In this document: positions 53,009-61,396 of the stretch, one piece after another
Numbering within the stretch: position 1 is the first letter of the stretch
How the letters are laid out: every line of letters starts with the position of its first letter
DNA from: CAYLKK01 sp964412505
GTDB lineage: Bacteria; Pseudomonadota; Alphaproteobacteria; UBA3830; CAYLKK01
NCBI GenBank assembly: GCA_964412505.1
Contig: CAYPOM010000007.1
Coordinates: 1-64,000, forward strand
Direction: 5' to 3'
DNA length: 64,000 nt
Made by a program: the position numbers and the translations under genes
The notes under the pieces: model-generated
What the model saw: the letters and a program-made list of their open reading frames with translations, nothing else
The model's database searches: none
What the model was told of the DNA's origin: nothing

Positions 53009-55567
53009 CTAGAACATACCTCCAGATAATGTAAATGTCTTTTTCTTATCGAACTTTGCTCTCTTTAGAGGGACAGCAAATGTAAAAGTCATAGGGGCTC
53101 CCACAGGACAATTTTTCCATTCTATTGATATACCAATAGATACACGTGGAGACGATGAATCAACTATGTCTAATCCTAAAGGTCTTTTCAAATCTTTCTG
53201 CACTCTGTTTGGATTATTTTTTGCATATTTATACGGGACTCCCCAGACACTTCCAACATCAACGAATGCTGCTCCAATAATTCCTAATTCAGAGTCAGAT
53301 ATTGGATGTCTAACAGCTGTTGTTACTGACCAGAACTTAGTTCCTCCAATGCTGTCTGTATTTGGTTCTCTAGGAGAAACACCACAGGTATCAAATCCTC
53401 TGAAACTATACCCATCACCGCCAAATTGATATCTAAAATGGCTTTTTACGTTTTTTCTTTCACTAATATGACCAACTTGTCCTTTTATAGAAAACATAGT
53501 TTTGTCATCAATGAAGTTAATAGGAGTGTAGTATTCGCCTGAAATCGAATTTTTAAAATAGCTTACATTTCCAATCAACCCAGCATATGAATTTCGTAAT
53601 GAAACAATATACCCGCTTCTCTTCGAAAGTTTATTAAACCTACCGGAGTACGATAAAATCGAAGTCAACTCACCACACCTATAAGTTCCAAATTCATCTA
53701 TCATAATTGTACTAACGCTAGCTTCGTTTCCATTTACTTTATTTAATTTTTTCCCGTTGCTATCTATATACAACTTTCTTCCAAACGTGAACGTACCAAC
53801 TATTGTGTGACTCAAGTTGTCATTTATCCTATAACCGATAGATGGAGAAATATATATGTCTCTGTATCTGGCATGTTCTTCTTTCTTTCGATTTCGCATA
53901 TTTCCGCCAATTTCGATCGATCCGACAACATCCTTCCATATAAAATTTGGCTCACTTAACGAGATACTACCGCTCATTGTTTTTTGTGACACCATAATGT
54001 CTGATGTTAATGTTTGCCCTCTTCCTCTAAAGTTGGTATTACTGTAGCCAAGCATTCCACCTAATCCGTCAGCGTCTGATAGTGTAAATGCTAAATTCAC
54101 TGCGCTACAACTTACCTTTTCTTTAACAGAAATTGTAACATTTACTCGATCTGGCATACTCCCTTCGCTCAAATTTACAGATACATCTTCGAAGTAATCT
54201 GTATCCTTTAACTCCTGAACAGCCATTTCTAAAGAAAAAGAATTAAATGGATCCCCTTCATGAGAGTTTAAATACTTTCTAATTACAGAATCCGCAGTTA
54301 TTGTATTCCCTATGATATCTATTCTTTCTATAAATAAACGTTTACTTTCAACGATTTTATATGAAACGTTTGCAAGTCTGTTTTTTCTATCAAAATTAAC
54401 ATCAACTAGCACATCTACAAACGTTTTCCCTTTTTTGTCCAGTTCTCGTAAAATAATTCTGCGGTTTTGTTCTATCATCGAATGGCAGTAATCTTCATTG
54501 TCTTTGATAGTAATTAAATTTTTATAATCTTTGGCTTTTATTCCATCTATTTCACTTGTTAAATTCGTGGCTGCAAACTTGAATTTAAAGCCTTCCTCTA
54601 AAGTAACAGTGACATACGACTTTTCTCTACTAAAGTCAATTTCTGACGCTATTCTCTTTACGTTAATATCAGGATACCCTTCATCCATATAAAGAGCTTT
54701 TAATGCGTCTGTATTAATGTAAATTTTATCTTCGCCAAATACAGAGGCTTCAGTATTCCAAAAACGCCAAGACGCATGTTCTTTTGTAAACATTTTCTCT
54801 TTTAAAAATGAAGAAGGGAATGCCTTATTCCCACAGAATATTATTCTTTCTACAACTGTTTTTTTGCCCTCATTGATCTCAAATACTATATTAACTTTTC
54901 CTCCTTGTAAGTTTATTACTTTTGGCACAATAGATGCAGATGGATACCCATTTAGCTTGTAAGCCATTTGTAAGTTTGTAACAGCTTCCTGAATAACAAA
55001 TCTATTGTACATCTTCCCTGTCATTAAATTTGAAGATAAAATCGTTTTTAATGAATCGTCCTTAACATTCTCGTTCCCTTCAAATGCTACTTGTTCAATA
55101 ACAGCATTTTCTTTAACATTTATCGCAAACTTTCCGCTTTCCTTTTTTTCAATGCTAACGTTAGAAAATAACCCACTTTTATGTAATGCCTTTAATGATA
55201 AACTAATTTGTTCTTGTTCAGAAAGATCATTATTTTTCCCAACAGCAATCATGTTTAGTATAGTTTCTTTGCTAACCATATTTAAACCATTAATCTCTAT
55301 ATTATTTAAACTTTTTGATTGCTTAATACCAAATTTCGATACATCTACATTTCTTTTATAATGAGATTGAGTTCTTCTTTTTTTGAGTCTGTTTTTAAAT
55401 CCGACAAAATTGTTACTTTCAATTCCACTATTCTTATCATCAGAATTTGCTGTAGTAAGCTCGTCTCTTGTAGAATTGTTATCATTAAATCCAAAATCAT
55501 TAGACGCATATAGATTTGAATCTAAGCACAACAAACACGACAAGAACAAAACATATTTGTGCTTCAT
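53009..55567 (-). CDS. bamA: Outer-membrane protein assembly factor BamA
   Basis: BamA inserts beta-barrel proteins into the outer membrane. The 852-residue product has a signal peptide (KHKYVLFLSCLLCLDSNLYA), five POTRA domains in roughly residues 85-430, and a C-terminal 16-strand barrel with the conserved FRFGGDGYSFRG-like block (RYQFGGDGYSFRG, the VRGF/Y motif). A stretch of polar residues (about 25-85) precedes POTRA1 and is longer than usual. The start is ATG 55567 after GAGG; the TTG 12 bases earlier is less likely. It works with BamD (26443) and Skp. Confidence 0.96.
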   Translation of the reverse strand: MKHKYVLFLSCLLCLDSNLYASNDFGFNDNNSTRDELTTANSDDKNSGIESNNFVGFKNRLKKRRTQSHYKRNVDVSKFGIKQSKSLNNIEINGLNMVSKETILNMIAVGKNNDLSEQEQISLSLKALHKSGLFSNVSIEKKESGKFAINVKENAVIEQVAFEGNENVKDDSLKTILSSNLMTGKMYNRFVIQEAVTNLQMAYKLNGYPSASIVPKVINLQGGKVNIVFEINEGKKTVVERIIFCGNKAFPSSFLKEKMFTKEHASWRFWNTEASVFGEDKIYINTDALKALYMDEGYPDINVKRIASEIDFSREKSYVTVTLEEGFKFKFAATNLTSEIDGIKAKDYKNLITIKDNEDYCHSMIEQNRRIILRELDKKGKTFVDVLVDVNFDRKNRLANVSYKIVESKRLFIERIDIIGNTITADSVIRKYLNSHEGDPFNSFSLEMAVQELKDTDYFEDVSVNLSEGSMPDRVNVTISVKEKVSCSAVNLAFTLSDADGLGGMLGYSNTNFRGRGQTLTSDIMVSQKTMSGSISLSEPNFIWKDVVGSIEIGGNMRNRKKEEHARYRDIYISPSIGYRINDNLSHTIVGTFTFGRKLYIDSNGKKLNKVNGNEASVSTIMIDEFGTYRCGELTSILSYSGRFNKLSKRSGYIVSLRNSYAGLIGNVSYFKNSISGEYYTPINFIDDKTMFSIKGQVGHISERKNVKSHFRYQFGGDGYSFRGFDTCGVSPREPNTDSIGGTKFWSVTTAVRHPISDSELGIIGAAFVDVGSVWGVPYKYAKNNPNRVQKDLKRPLGLDIVDSSSPRVSIGISIEWKNCPVGAPMTFTFAVPLKRAKFDKKKTFTLSGGMF

Positions 55568-55615
55568 GAAGAACCTCAAAGAATAATTTGTATAGATTAT
55601 ACAATTAATTTTGCA

Positions 55616-56749
55616 TTAATACAGTATCGCATTTAGTATTTTTTTCACAAAACCAATTTTAGCTATATCATTGATTGTTGTGAACAACATTAAACCAATA
55701 AGCAGCGCTATACCGGCATTCAAGATAAAATTCATAATTTTTTTATTAATTGGTCTACGTATTATTTGCTCAATAAATGATATAACTATGTTTCCGCCAT
55801 CTACAACTGGCAATGGGAATAAGTTTATTACCCCAAGATTTATTGACAATGTAACTGTGAACATAATGAAAGCTACTATATTGCCTGTCTTGGCTATTTC
55901 ACCAGAAATTGAAGCCATTTGTATAAATCCGCCCAAGTTATCTACAGACTGTTTACCTGTAAATAATTGTCCGAATGCATTCAATACGCCTAAAATCATA
56001 TCTATACAATTAAAAAATGATTTTTGTATTGCGTCAAATGCATTAGTTTTTTCGTACTTTGTTACGCCAAAAGCGACTCCAATTGTTTTCACTTTTTTCT
56101 CTGAGCCAAATGTAGAACTAACTTTTTTCTCTTCTGGTTTTATCTTTAATGATATTGATTCTCCATTTCTGCGTACTTTAAAATCTATGTAATCATTTAG
56201 AGACGAATTGATTAATTTTGGCACCTGGATGTCTTTTTCTATTGGAGTAGAGTCTATCTCTAATATTTCATCCCCGATCTGTAATCCTGCTATGAAGGCT
56301 GGGCTATCTTGAACGACCTTTATAATTTCTGGTTTGCCGCTAGGAATTCCACAAAATAAGAAAACAGCACTCATTACAATGAATGCATATACAAAATTTG
56401 CAAAAGGGCCGCAAAAAGAGACAAACATTTTCTGCCAATTGCTCTTAGACTCTAGTGTCATCCTTCTATCTTCGTCAGACATGCTTTTGATAGCCTCTTC
56501 GTCTGATTTACTGCTGGAAATATCATTATCTCCCAGCATCATAACATATCCGCCAATTGGGATAAGAGAAAACATCCACCTTGTGCCATGTTTATCATTA
56601 AATCCAAATAATTCTGGCCCCATTCCAATCGAAAATTTTTCGACTTTAACTCCACATTTTTTTGCAGCTAGATAGTGCCCTAATTCATGAAAAAAGACTA
56701 CGATTGTAATAATTACAACGAAAGAAATAATATAATAAAGTGAATCCAT
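55616..56749 (-). CDS. rseP: Site-2 metalloprotease RseP
   Basis: An intramembrane zinc protease that cuts anti-sigma factors or remnant signal peptides. The 377-residue protein has HELGH at 21-25 in the first helix, one PDZ domain in the middle (GLQIGDEILEIDSTPI), and the second metal motif NLFPLPVVDGG near 315. Four helices fit the family. It follows cdsA by 7 bases, in the spot where dxr normally lies between them. Its substrate here is not known, as no RseA-like gene is in the window. Confidence 0.96.
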   Translation of the reverse strand: MDSLYYIISFVVIITIVVFFHELGHYLAAKKCGVKVEKFSIGMGPELFGFNDKHGTRWMFSLIPIGGYVMMLGDNDISSSKSDEEAIKSMSDEDRRMTLESKSNWQKMFVSFCGPFANFVYAFIVMSAVFLFCGIPSGKPEIIKVVQDSPAFIAGLQIGDEILEIDSTPIEKDIQVPKLINSSLNDYIDFKVRRNGESISLKIKPEEKKVSSTFGSEKKVKTIGVAFGVTKYEKTNAFDAIQKSFFNCIDMILGVLNAFGQLFTGKQSVDNLGGFIQMASISGEIAKTGNIVAFIMFTVTLSINLGVINLFPLPVVDGGNIVISFIEQIIRRPINKKIMNFILNAGIALLIGLMLFTTINDIAKIGFVKKILNAILY

Positions 56750-56756
56750 TTTTTAC

Positions 56757-57398
56757 CTAAAATACATAACGTATAAAACAATATGAGATAGACACAAAAA
56801 TTAAGCTGTCGAATCTATCAAAAACTCCACCATGCCCCGGCAATATGGAGCCAAAATCTTTTATGTTAAAAATGCGTTTAATATATGATTCATACAAGTC
56901 GCCTAATATGGAACTAAGAATCATAAACTGCAACGCTATAGTTGAAATTTGTAGCTCAGGTAGATAGTAAATAGCTACAAGCAAAATATTTGGCACTAAA
57001 AATGCGCCTATAAATCCAGAAATTGTTTTATTCGGGCTAATTTTCTTTAACGGCCTATAGCCTCCAAATGTTTTCCCAATAAAATAACCACCGATATCTG
57101 AAAGGCTGGAAATTAAAATCATAATAAGACAGCACGCTACCCCGTAATTGTCTCTTATATAAGTCAATGAAATAACCCCAAGAAGACAAATAAACGCAGA
57201 TATGACTTTAATCAAATAGTGTCCATTGTGGGTGTTAAAAAATATCTCATAACACATACAAATAAAAGCTATTCCACACAGAGCCTTAAAAAGCACTCCG
57301 CCGTAGAATATACAAACTCCGCCGAAAAGACTTAGCGCTATAGCTGATAAAAAACGTTCTTTTATGTCTGAAAAACTACTTAAAAGATTATTTTCCAT
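56757..57398 (-). CDS. cdsA: Phosphatidate cytidylyltransferase
   Basis: CdsA makes CDP-diacylglycerol from phosphatidate and CTP for phospholipid synthesis. The 213-residue membrane protein has about six helices and the family signature SYIKRIFNIKDFGS followed by LPGHGGVFDRFDS. It is somewhat short. The ATG at 57398 overlaps the uppS end by 11 bases; the frame extends upstream to 57431 inside uppS but that start is less likely. Confidence 0.93.
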   Translation of the reverse strand: MENNLLSSFSDIKERFLSAIALSLFGGVCIFYGGVLFKALCGIAFICMCYEIFFNTHNGHYLIKVISAFICLLGVISLTYIRDNYGVACCLIMILISSLSDIGGYFIGKTFGGYRPLKKISPNKTISGFIGAFLVPNILLVAIYYLPELQISTIALQFMILSSILGDLYESYIKRIFNIKDFGSILPGHGGVFDRFDSLIFVSISYCFIRYVF

Positions 57399-58095
57399 AG
57401 CGCCTATCTCTTTGCAAAAATTGCTCAACAACTAAATCTAAATCTTCTTTAGAAAAATCAGGCCAATATTTTTCTACAAAAAATAGCTCAGAATACGCCA
57501 ACTGCCATAGATAGTAATTACTAATCCGCTGCTCTCCGCTTGTTCTTATCAGAATATCAGGAACTGGAACATCAGGTAGATATAAATTTTTTTCAAATAT
57601 CTCTGTTGTTAAATTTTCCGCAGAAACCCCATTTTCTATACATATACGAGCCGCTCGCAAGATCTCCTGTCTTCCGCTATAGTTTAAACAAAAAATAACA
57701 TCTATATCACTGTTACCTTTACTGCGATTTTCTATTTCTTCTATATAACCCCGGATTTGATCCATATTATGAGAATGGCGATCTCCGATAAATCGTATCC
57801 TACACCCGCCGTTATTTAGTATATTGAAGCTGTTGCAACTAAATCCTTTAAATACAGAAAATAGGTAATCTAATTCTTTCTCGGTTCTCCCACAATTTTC
57901 TGTCGAGAACAAAAAATATGATACGTAACGGACTCCAAGTTCTTTTAACCAAAGGATAGAATTTAAAAGAGTATCGACTCCGTATTTGTGGCCAACAAAA
58001 CTTGAACGGCCATTACTTACAGCCCAACGCCTGTTCCCATCAGGAATTATCGCTATATGTTTTATATTTTCTTGCAAAAATGTTCTATCTGTCAT
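57388..58095 (-). CDS. uppS: Undecaprenyl diphosphate synthase
   Basis: UppS elongates farnesyl diphosphate to the C55 carrier of peptidoglycan synthesis. The 235-residue cis-prenyltransferase has the catalytic Asp in IPDGNRRWA, VSYFLFSTENCGR, and the C-terminal RTSGEQRISNYYLWQLAYSE. It needs IPP, yet dxr of the MEP route is absent from its normal place nearby. It lies 4 bases after frr. Confidence 0.96.
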   Translation of the reverse strand: MTDRTFLQENIKHIAIIPDGNRRWAVSNGRSSFVGHKYGVDTLLNSILWLKELGVRYVSYFLFSTENCGRTEKELDYLFSVFKGFSCNSFNILNNGGCRIRFIGDRHSHNMDQIRGYIEEIENRSKGNSDIDVIFCLNYSGRQEILRAARICIENGVSAENLTTEIFEKNLYLPDVPVPDILIRTSGEQRISNYYLWQLAYSELFFVEKYWPDFSKEDLDLVVEQFLQRDRRYGK

Positions 58096-58099
58096 TTCA

Positions 58100-58651
58100 T
58101 TAAATTTTCAGTATATCCTTTTCTTTTAGCGCTAATAAATCATCAATTTTCTTCACGGCATCATCAGTCAATTGTTGTATATTGGAAGAAATCTTCTTTG
58201 CTTCATCCTCAGATAATTCTTTAGCCTTTTCTGCCTTTTTTATATCATCCATTCCATCTCTACGGATATTTCTAACAGATACTTTAGCTTGCTCAGCATA
58301 CTTAGCTGCGACTTTACAAAGTTCCTTTCTACGTTCCTCGCTTAACTCTGGGACTATTACTCGAATACTTTGCCCTTCAACTTGCACAGATACACCTAAA
58401 TTTGCATTTTGGATTGCATTCTCAGCTGACTTTAAAGTAGATTTATCCCAAAACTGCACCAACAGAGTCCTAGTATCTGATACAGTGACGGAGCCTAGTT
58501 GATTAATTGGAGATTTACTCCCATACACATCTACACTTACGTTATTCAATAAATCTGCTGACGCTCTACCGGTTCTCAATCCACTAAAATCACGAACTAG
58601 AGCATCTATAGATAGATTCATTCTTTTTTTTAAACTATCGATATCAAACAC
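58100..58651 (-). CDS. frr: Ribosome recycling factor
   Basis: RRF splits the post-termination ribosome with EF-G. At 183 residues it is full length, starting MFDIDSLKKRMNLSID, with the conserved SGLRTGRAS, the beta-sheet domain II and the helical domain I (RRDGMDDIKKAEK). It lies 12 bases after pyrH in the usual order. Confidence 0.97.
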   Translation of the reverse strand: MFDIDSLKKRMNLSIDALVRDFSGLRTGRASADLLNNVSVDVYGSKSPINQLGSVTVSDTRTLLVQFWDKSTLKSAENAIQNANLGVSVQVEGQSIRVIVPELSEERRKELCKVAAKYAEQAKVSVRNIRRDGMDDIKKAEKAKELSEDEAKKISSNIQQLTDDAVKKIDDLLALKEKDILKI

Positions 58652-58663
58652 ACAAACCTCTCA

Positions 58664-59380
58664 TTAAACATTATCACATATGGTAGTATAATGCCCTTCA
58701 CCTTTCAAGACTTTGCTTAGATTCCCAGCTTCATATATTGAAAAAACGATTATTGGAATATTGTTATCTCTAGCTAATGAAATAGCCGCAGCGTCCATAA
58801 CTCTTAAATTTTTCGATAACACATCTGCATATGAAACGTTTTGCAAAAATTCAGCATCATTATATTTCATTGGATCTTTGTCATATACACCATCTGGTTT
58901 TGTCCCCTTTAAAATCACCTGACAATCAGTTTCAGCCGCTCTAAGAGCTGCCGCTGTATCTGTAGTAAAAAATGGGTTACCTGACCCAGCTGCGAAAATA
59001 CATACCGCCCCTTGTTCAAGATAAGCGGTAGCCTCCCTTCTAATAAATGGATCGCAAATAGCTGGCATAGGTATCGCTGACATTACTCTCGCTTTAATCG
59101 ATATACTTTCTAAGCTATTTTGCAAAACTATCGAATTCATTACAGTTGCCAACATCCCTACACAGTCCCCTGTTGCTCTCTTCATTCCGCTAGCGACACC
59201 TGATAATCCGCGGAATATATTACCGCCACCGATAACAATCGCAACCTCAATTCCAGCCTCAACAATCTCTTTTATATCAAGAGCGATTCGAGAAACTGCC
59301 TCAAAATTAATCCCAAAACTTTGATCACCGAGTAGTGACTCACCAGACAACTTTAGTAATATACGTTTATACTTATACAT
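58664..59380 (-). CDS. pyrH: UMP kinase
   Basis: PyrH phosphorylates UMP to UDP. The 238-residue amino-acid-kinase fold shows LLKLSGESLLG at the N-terminus, VIGGGNIFRG, the uridylate-site RRDAT-like region (FIRREATAYLEQG), AAGSGNPFFTTDTAAALRA and TKPDGVYDKDP. It lies after a terminator that follows tsf, so part of its expression may come from readthrough or from a promoter inside the 48-base gap. Confidence 0.97.
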   Translation of the reverse strand: MYKYKRILLKLSGESLLGDQSFGINFEAVSRIALDIKEIVEAGIEVAIVIGGGNIFRGLSGVASGMKRATGDCVGMLATVMNSIVLQNSLESISIKARVMSAIPMPAICDPFIRREATAYLEQGAVCIFAAGSGNPFFTTDTAAALRAAETDCQVILKGTKPDGVYDKDPMKYNDAEFLQNVSYADVLSKNLRVMDAAAISLARDNNIPIIVFSIYEAGNLSKVLKGEGHYTTICDNV

Positions 59381-59391
59381 CTAATGTTCTC

Positions 59392-59420
59392 AAACAAAAA
59401 AGCCCCAATTTTTGGGGCTT
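59392..59420 (-). terminator. Rho-independent terminator between tsf and pyrH
   Basis: On the minus strand the 6-bp GC-rich stem AGCCCC/GGGGCT with a 7-base loop is followed at once by TTTTTTG. It begins 9 bases after the tsf stop and is the cleanest terminator in the window. Confidence 0.9.
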
Positions 59421-59428
59421 GCACTTAT

Positions 59429-60355
59429 TTAAGAAAGTTGCGCTGCAACTTCCTCTGCAAAATTAACCTGCTGTTTTTCTATTCCTTCGCCAAGGACAAA
59501 TTTAACAAACTTAACAAGTTTAATTTCACAACCACACTCTTTTGATGTTTTTGTTACTATATCCTTAACCTTGTTTTCGCCATCCACAACAAAAATTTGT
59601 TCTAGCAGCACAACCTCTTCATAATACTTACGAATTCTACCCAAAACCATCTTTTCGACAACATCATCAGGCTTGCCAGTGGCTTTTGCCGTTTCTCTTA
59701 AAACAGTTTTTTCATGTTCTACCACATCTGCAGGGACTTCATCTGTTGACAAAAACTGAGGATTTGCTGCAGCTATATGCATTGCGATTTGCTTTCCTAA
59801 ACCTTTTGCAACATCATGACAACTACCGCAACACTCCAACGCAACTGCAACACCTATCTTACCAAGATTATCAGAAATCTTATTATGCACATATGTAGCT
59901 ACAACACCATTTTCTACACAAACGTGTTCAACTCTACGAATTTGCATATTTTCACCGATAACAGCTATCAAGTTAGTTAGCTGATCTTCAACCGAAGACG
60001 ATTCGCCAGGATACTGAGCTTTTTTCAAAGATTCTATATCCATACAATTTTCATGCGCCAAGCCAGCTACATCTTTTGCGAATTGTTGGAACTTATCGTT
60101 TTTCGCAACGAAATCAGTTTCCGCATTTAACTCAACTAATGTAGCGCAATTTTCACAAGAAGTTACAGCCACAACACCATCTGCCGCTACTCTACCTGCC
60201 TTCCTAGAAGCAGACGCTAACCCTTTTTTTCTCAACCAATCAATAGCTTGATCAACATTCCCATCGCACTCAACTAAAGCTTTTTTACAGTCCATCATAC
60301 CGGACCCAGTTATATCTCTTAACGCTTTTACGTCGCTAGCACTTATATTTGCCAT
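59429..60355 (-). CDS. tsf: Elongation factor Ts
   Basis: EF-Ts exchanges GDP for GTP on EF-Tu. The 308-residue protein starts with the N-terminal UBA-like domain (VKALRDITGSGMMDCKKALVE) and the TDFVAKND core motif that contacts EF-Tu, followed by two alpha/beta subdomains with several Cys. Length is typical. It lies 12 bases after rpsB, forming the standard rpsB-tsf pair. Confidence 0.97.
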   Translation of the reverse strand: MANISASDVKALRDITGSGMMDCKKALVECDGNVDQAIDWLRKKGLASASRKAGRVAADGVVAVTSCENCATLVELNAETDFVAKNDKFQQFAKDVAGLAHENCMDIESLKKAQYPGESSSVEDQLTNLIAVIGENMQIRRVEHVCVENGVVATYVHNKISDNLGKIGVAVALECCGSCHDVAKGLGKQIAMHIAAANPQFLSTDEVPADVVEHEKTVLRETAKATGKPDDVVEKMVLGRIRKYYEEVVLLEQIFVVDGENKVKDIVTKTSKECGCEIKLVKFVKFVLGEGIEKQQVNFAEEVAAQLS

Positions 60356-60367
60356 AACACCCCCAAA

Positions 60368-61147
60368 CTATTCCCCATCAGACTCGCAAACAGCGGCAGA
60401 TTCATGTTTATTATCTACAACAGGATTTTCCATGTTACCGACATCGACACCTGCAGCGGATAACCCTTTTTGCATACCAGAAATTATTGCAGATTCGACC
60501 AAGAAACAATACAAATCAATTGCCTTGATTGAGTCATCGTTTGCTGGAATTGGAAAATCAACTATAGTTGGATCAGAATTTGTATCGCAAATTGCGAATA
60601 CCGGAATACCGAGTTTTTTTGCTTCTGCGACAGCCGTCGCTTCGTTCACGATATCTATAACAAACAAAGCGGAAGGCAAACCGCCCATTTCCCTCACTCC
60701 ACCTAAGTTTTTTGTTATTTTAGAAATGCGACGTTCTAGGCCAAGCAACTCTTTCTTTTTTAAATTCAATTCTTTATCAGACAACCTTGCTTCTAGCTCT
60801 TCAAGTTTCTTAATTGACTGAGAAACAGTTTTCCAGTTTGTCAACATACCACCAAGCCAACGGTTATTTACGCAATATTGGCCTGTTTTTTGCGCAGCTT
60901 CCGCGACTCTAGCTGAAGCTTGCCTTTTCGTCCCAACAAGCAATATTCTTCCACCTGCTGCAGCTATCTCTGATAGTGCATTTAGAGCTTCTTCAAATTT
61001 TACTACAGTCTTATCAAGATTGATAATATGTATCTTATCTTTTGTTCCATATATATATGGGGACATTTTTGGATTCCAACGCCTTGCATTGTGTCCAAAA
61101 TGCGCACCTACTTCTATAAGCTGCGCAACATTCACTTTATTATTCAT
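60368..61147 (-). CDS. rpsB: 30S ribosomal protein S2
   Basis: S2 is the 30S protein that recruits S1. The 259-residue protein starts at ATG 61147 (MNNKVNVAQLIEVGAHFGH), with CCGGAG 10 bases upstream; the frame reaches further up, but those residues are not S2. The blocks RRWNPKMSPYIYG, LLVGTKRQA, YCVNNRWLGGMLTNW and IPVFAICDTNSDP are all present. A short acidic tail ends it. The leader may be a regulatory RNA (61174-61227). Confidence 0.97.
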   Translation of the reverse strand: MNNKVNVAQLIEVGAHFGHNARRWNPKMSPYIYGTKDKIHIINLDKTVVKFEEALNALSEIAAAGGRILLVGTKRQASARVAEAAQKTGQYCVNNRWLGGMLTNWKTVSQSIKKLEELEARLSDKELNLKKKELLGLERRISKITKNLGGVREMGGLPSALFVIDIVNEATAVAEAKKLGIPVFAICDTNSDPTIVDFPIPANDDSIKAIDLYCFLVESAIISGMQKGLSAAGVDVGNMENPVVDNKHESAAVCESDGE

Positions 61148-61173
61148 AAAAAACTTTCTCCGGTTATACCTCT

Positions 61174-61227
61174 GCGAGATGCCCAAAAGACCGGAATGAC
61201 CAAGCCCATCTTAGCCAAAAATCTCGC
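61174..61227 (-). promoter_or_regulatory. Possible structured rpsB leader
   Basis: On the minus strand GCGAGAT (61227-61221) pairs perfectly with ATCTCGC (61180-61174), enclosing 40 bases with further short complementary runs. It lies between the predicted start site near 61237 and the ribosome site of rpsB. S2 is known to repress its own operon in gammaproteobacteria; a comparable role here is inferred. Confidence 0.4.
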
Positions 61228-61243
61228 ATGATCAATGGGAAAG

Positions 61244-61272
61244 ATTCTACCAAAAAACATAAAATTAGACAA
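61244..61272 (-). promoter_or_regulatory. Predicted sigma70 promoter of rpsB-tsf
   Basis: On the minus strand TTGTCT (61272-61267) and TAGAAT (61249-61244) are 17 bases apart, giving a leader of about 90 bases. Confidence 0.6.
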
Positions 61273-61396
61273 GTATATAATGGGTATATCAAAAACATTG
61301 GCAGCATAGATTTAATTGTTCGAGCGAAATATCTCAAGCCTTTAGTATAGAATTAACTTAAATGATATACAATTATAGCAACAGAGTTGGATCGAA

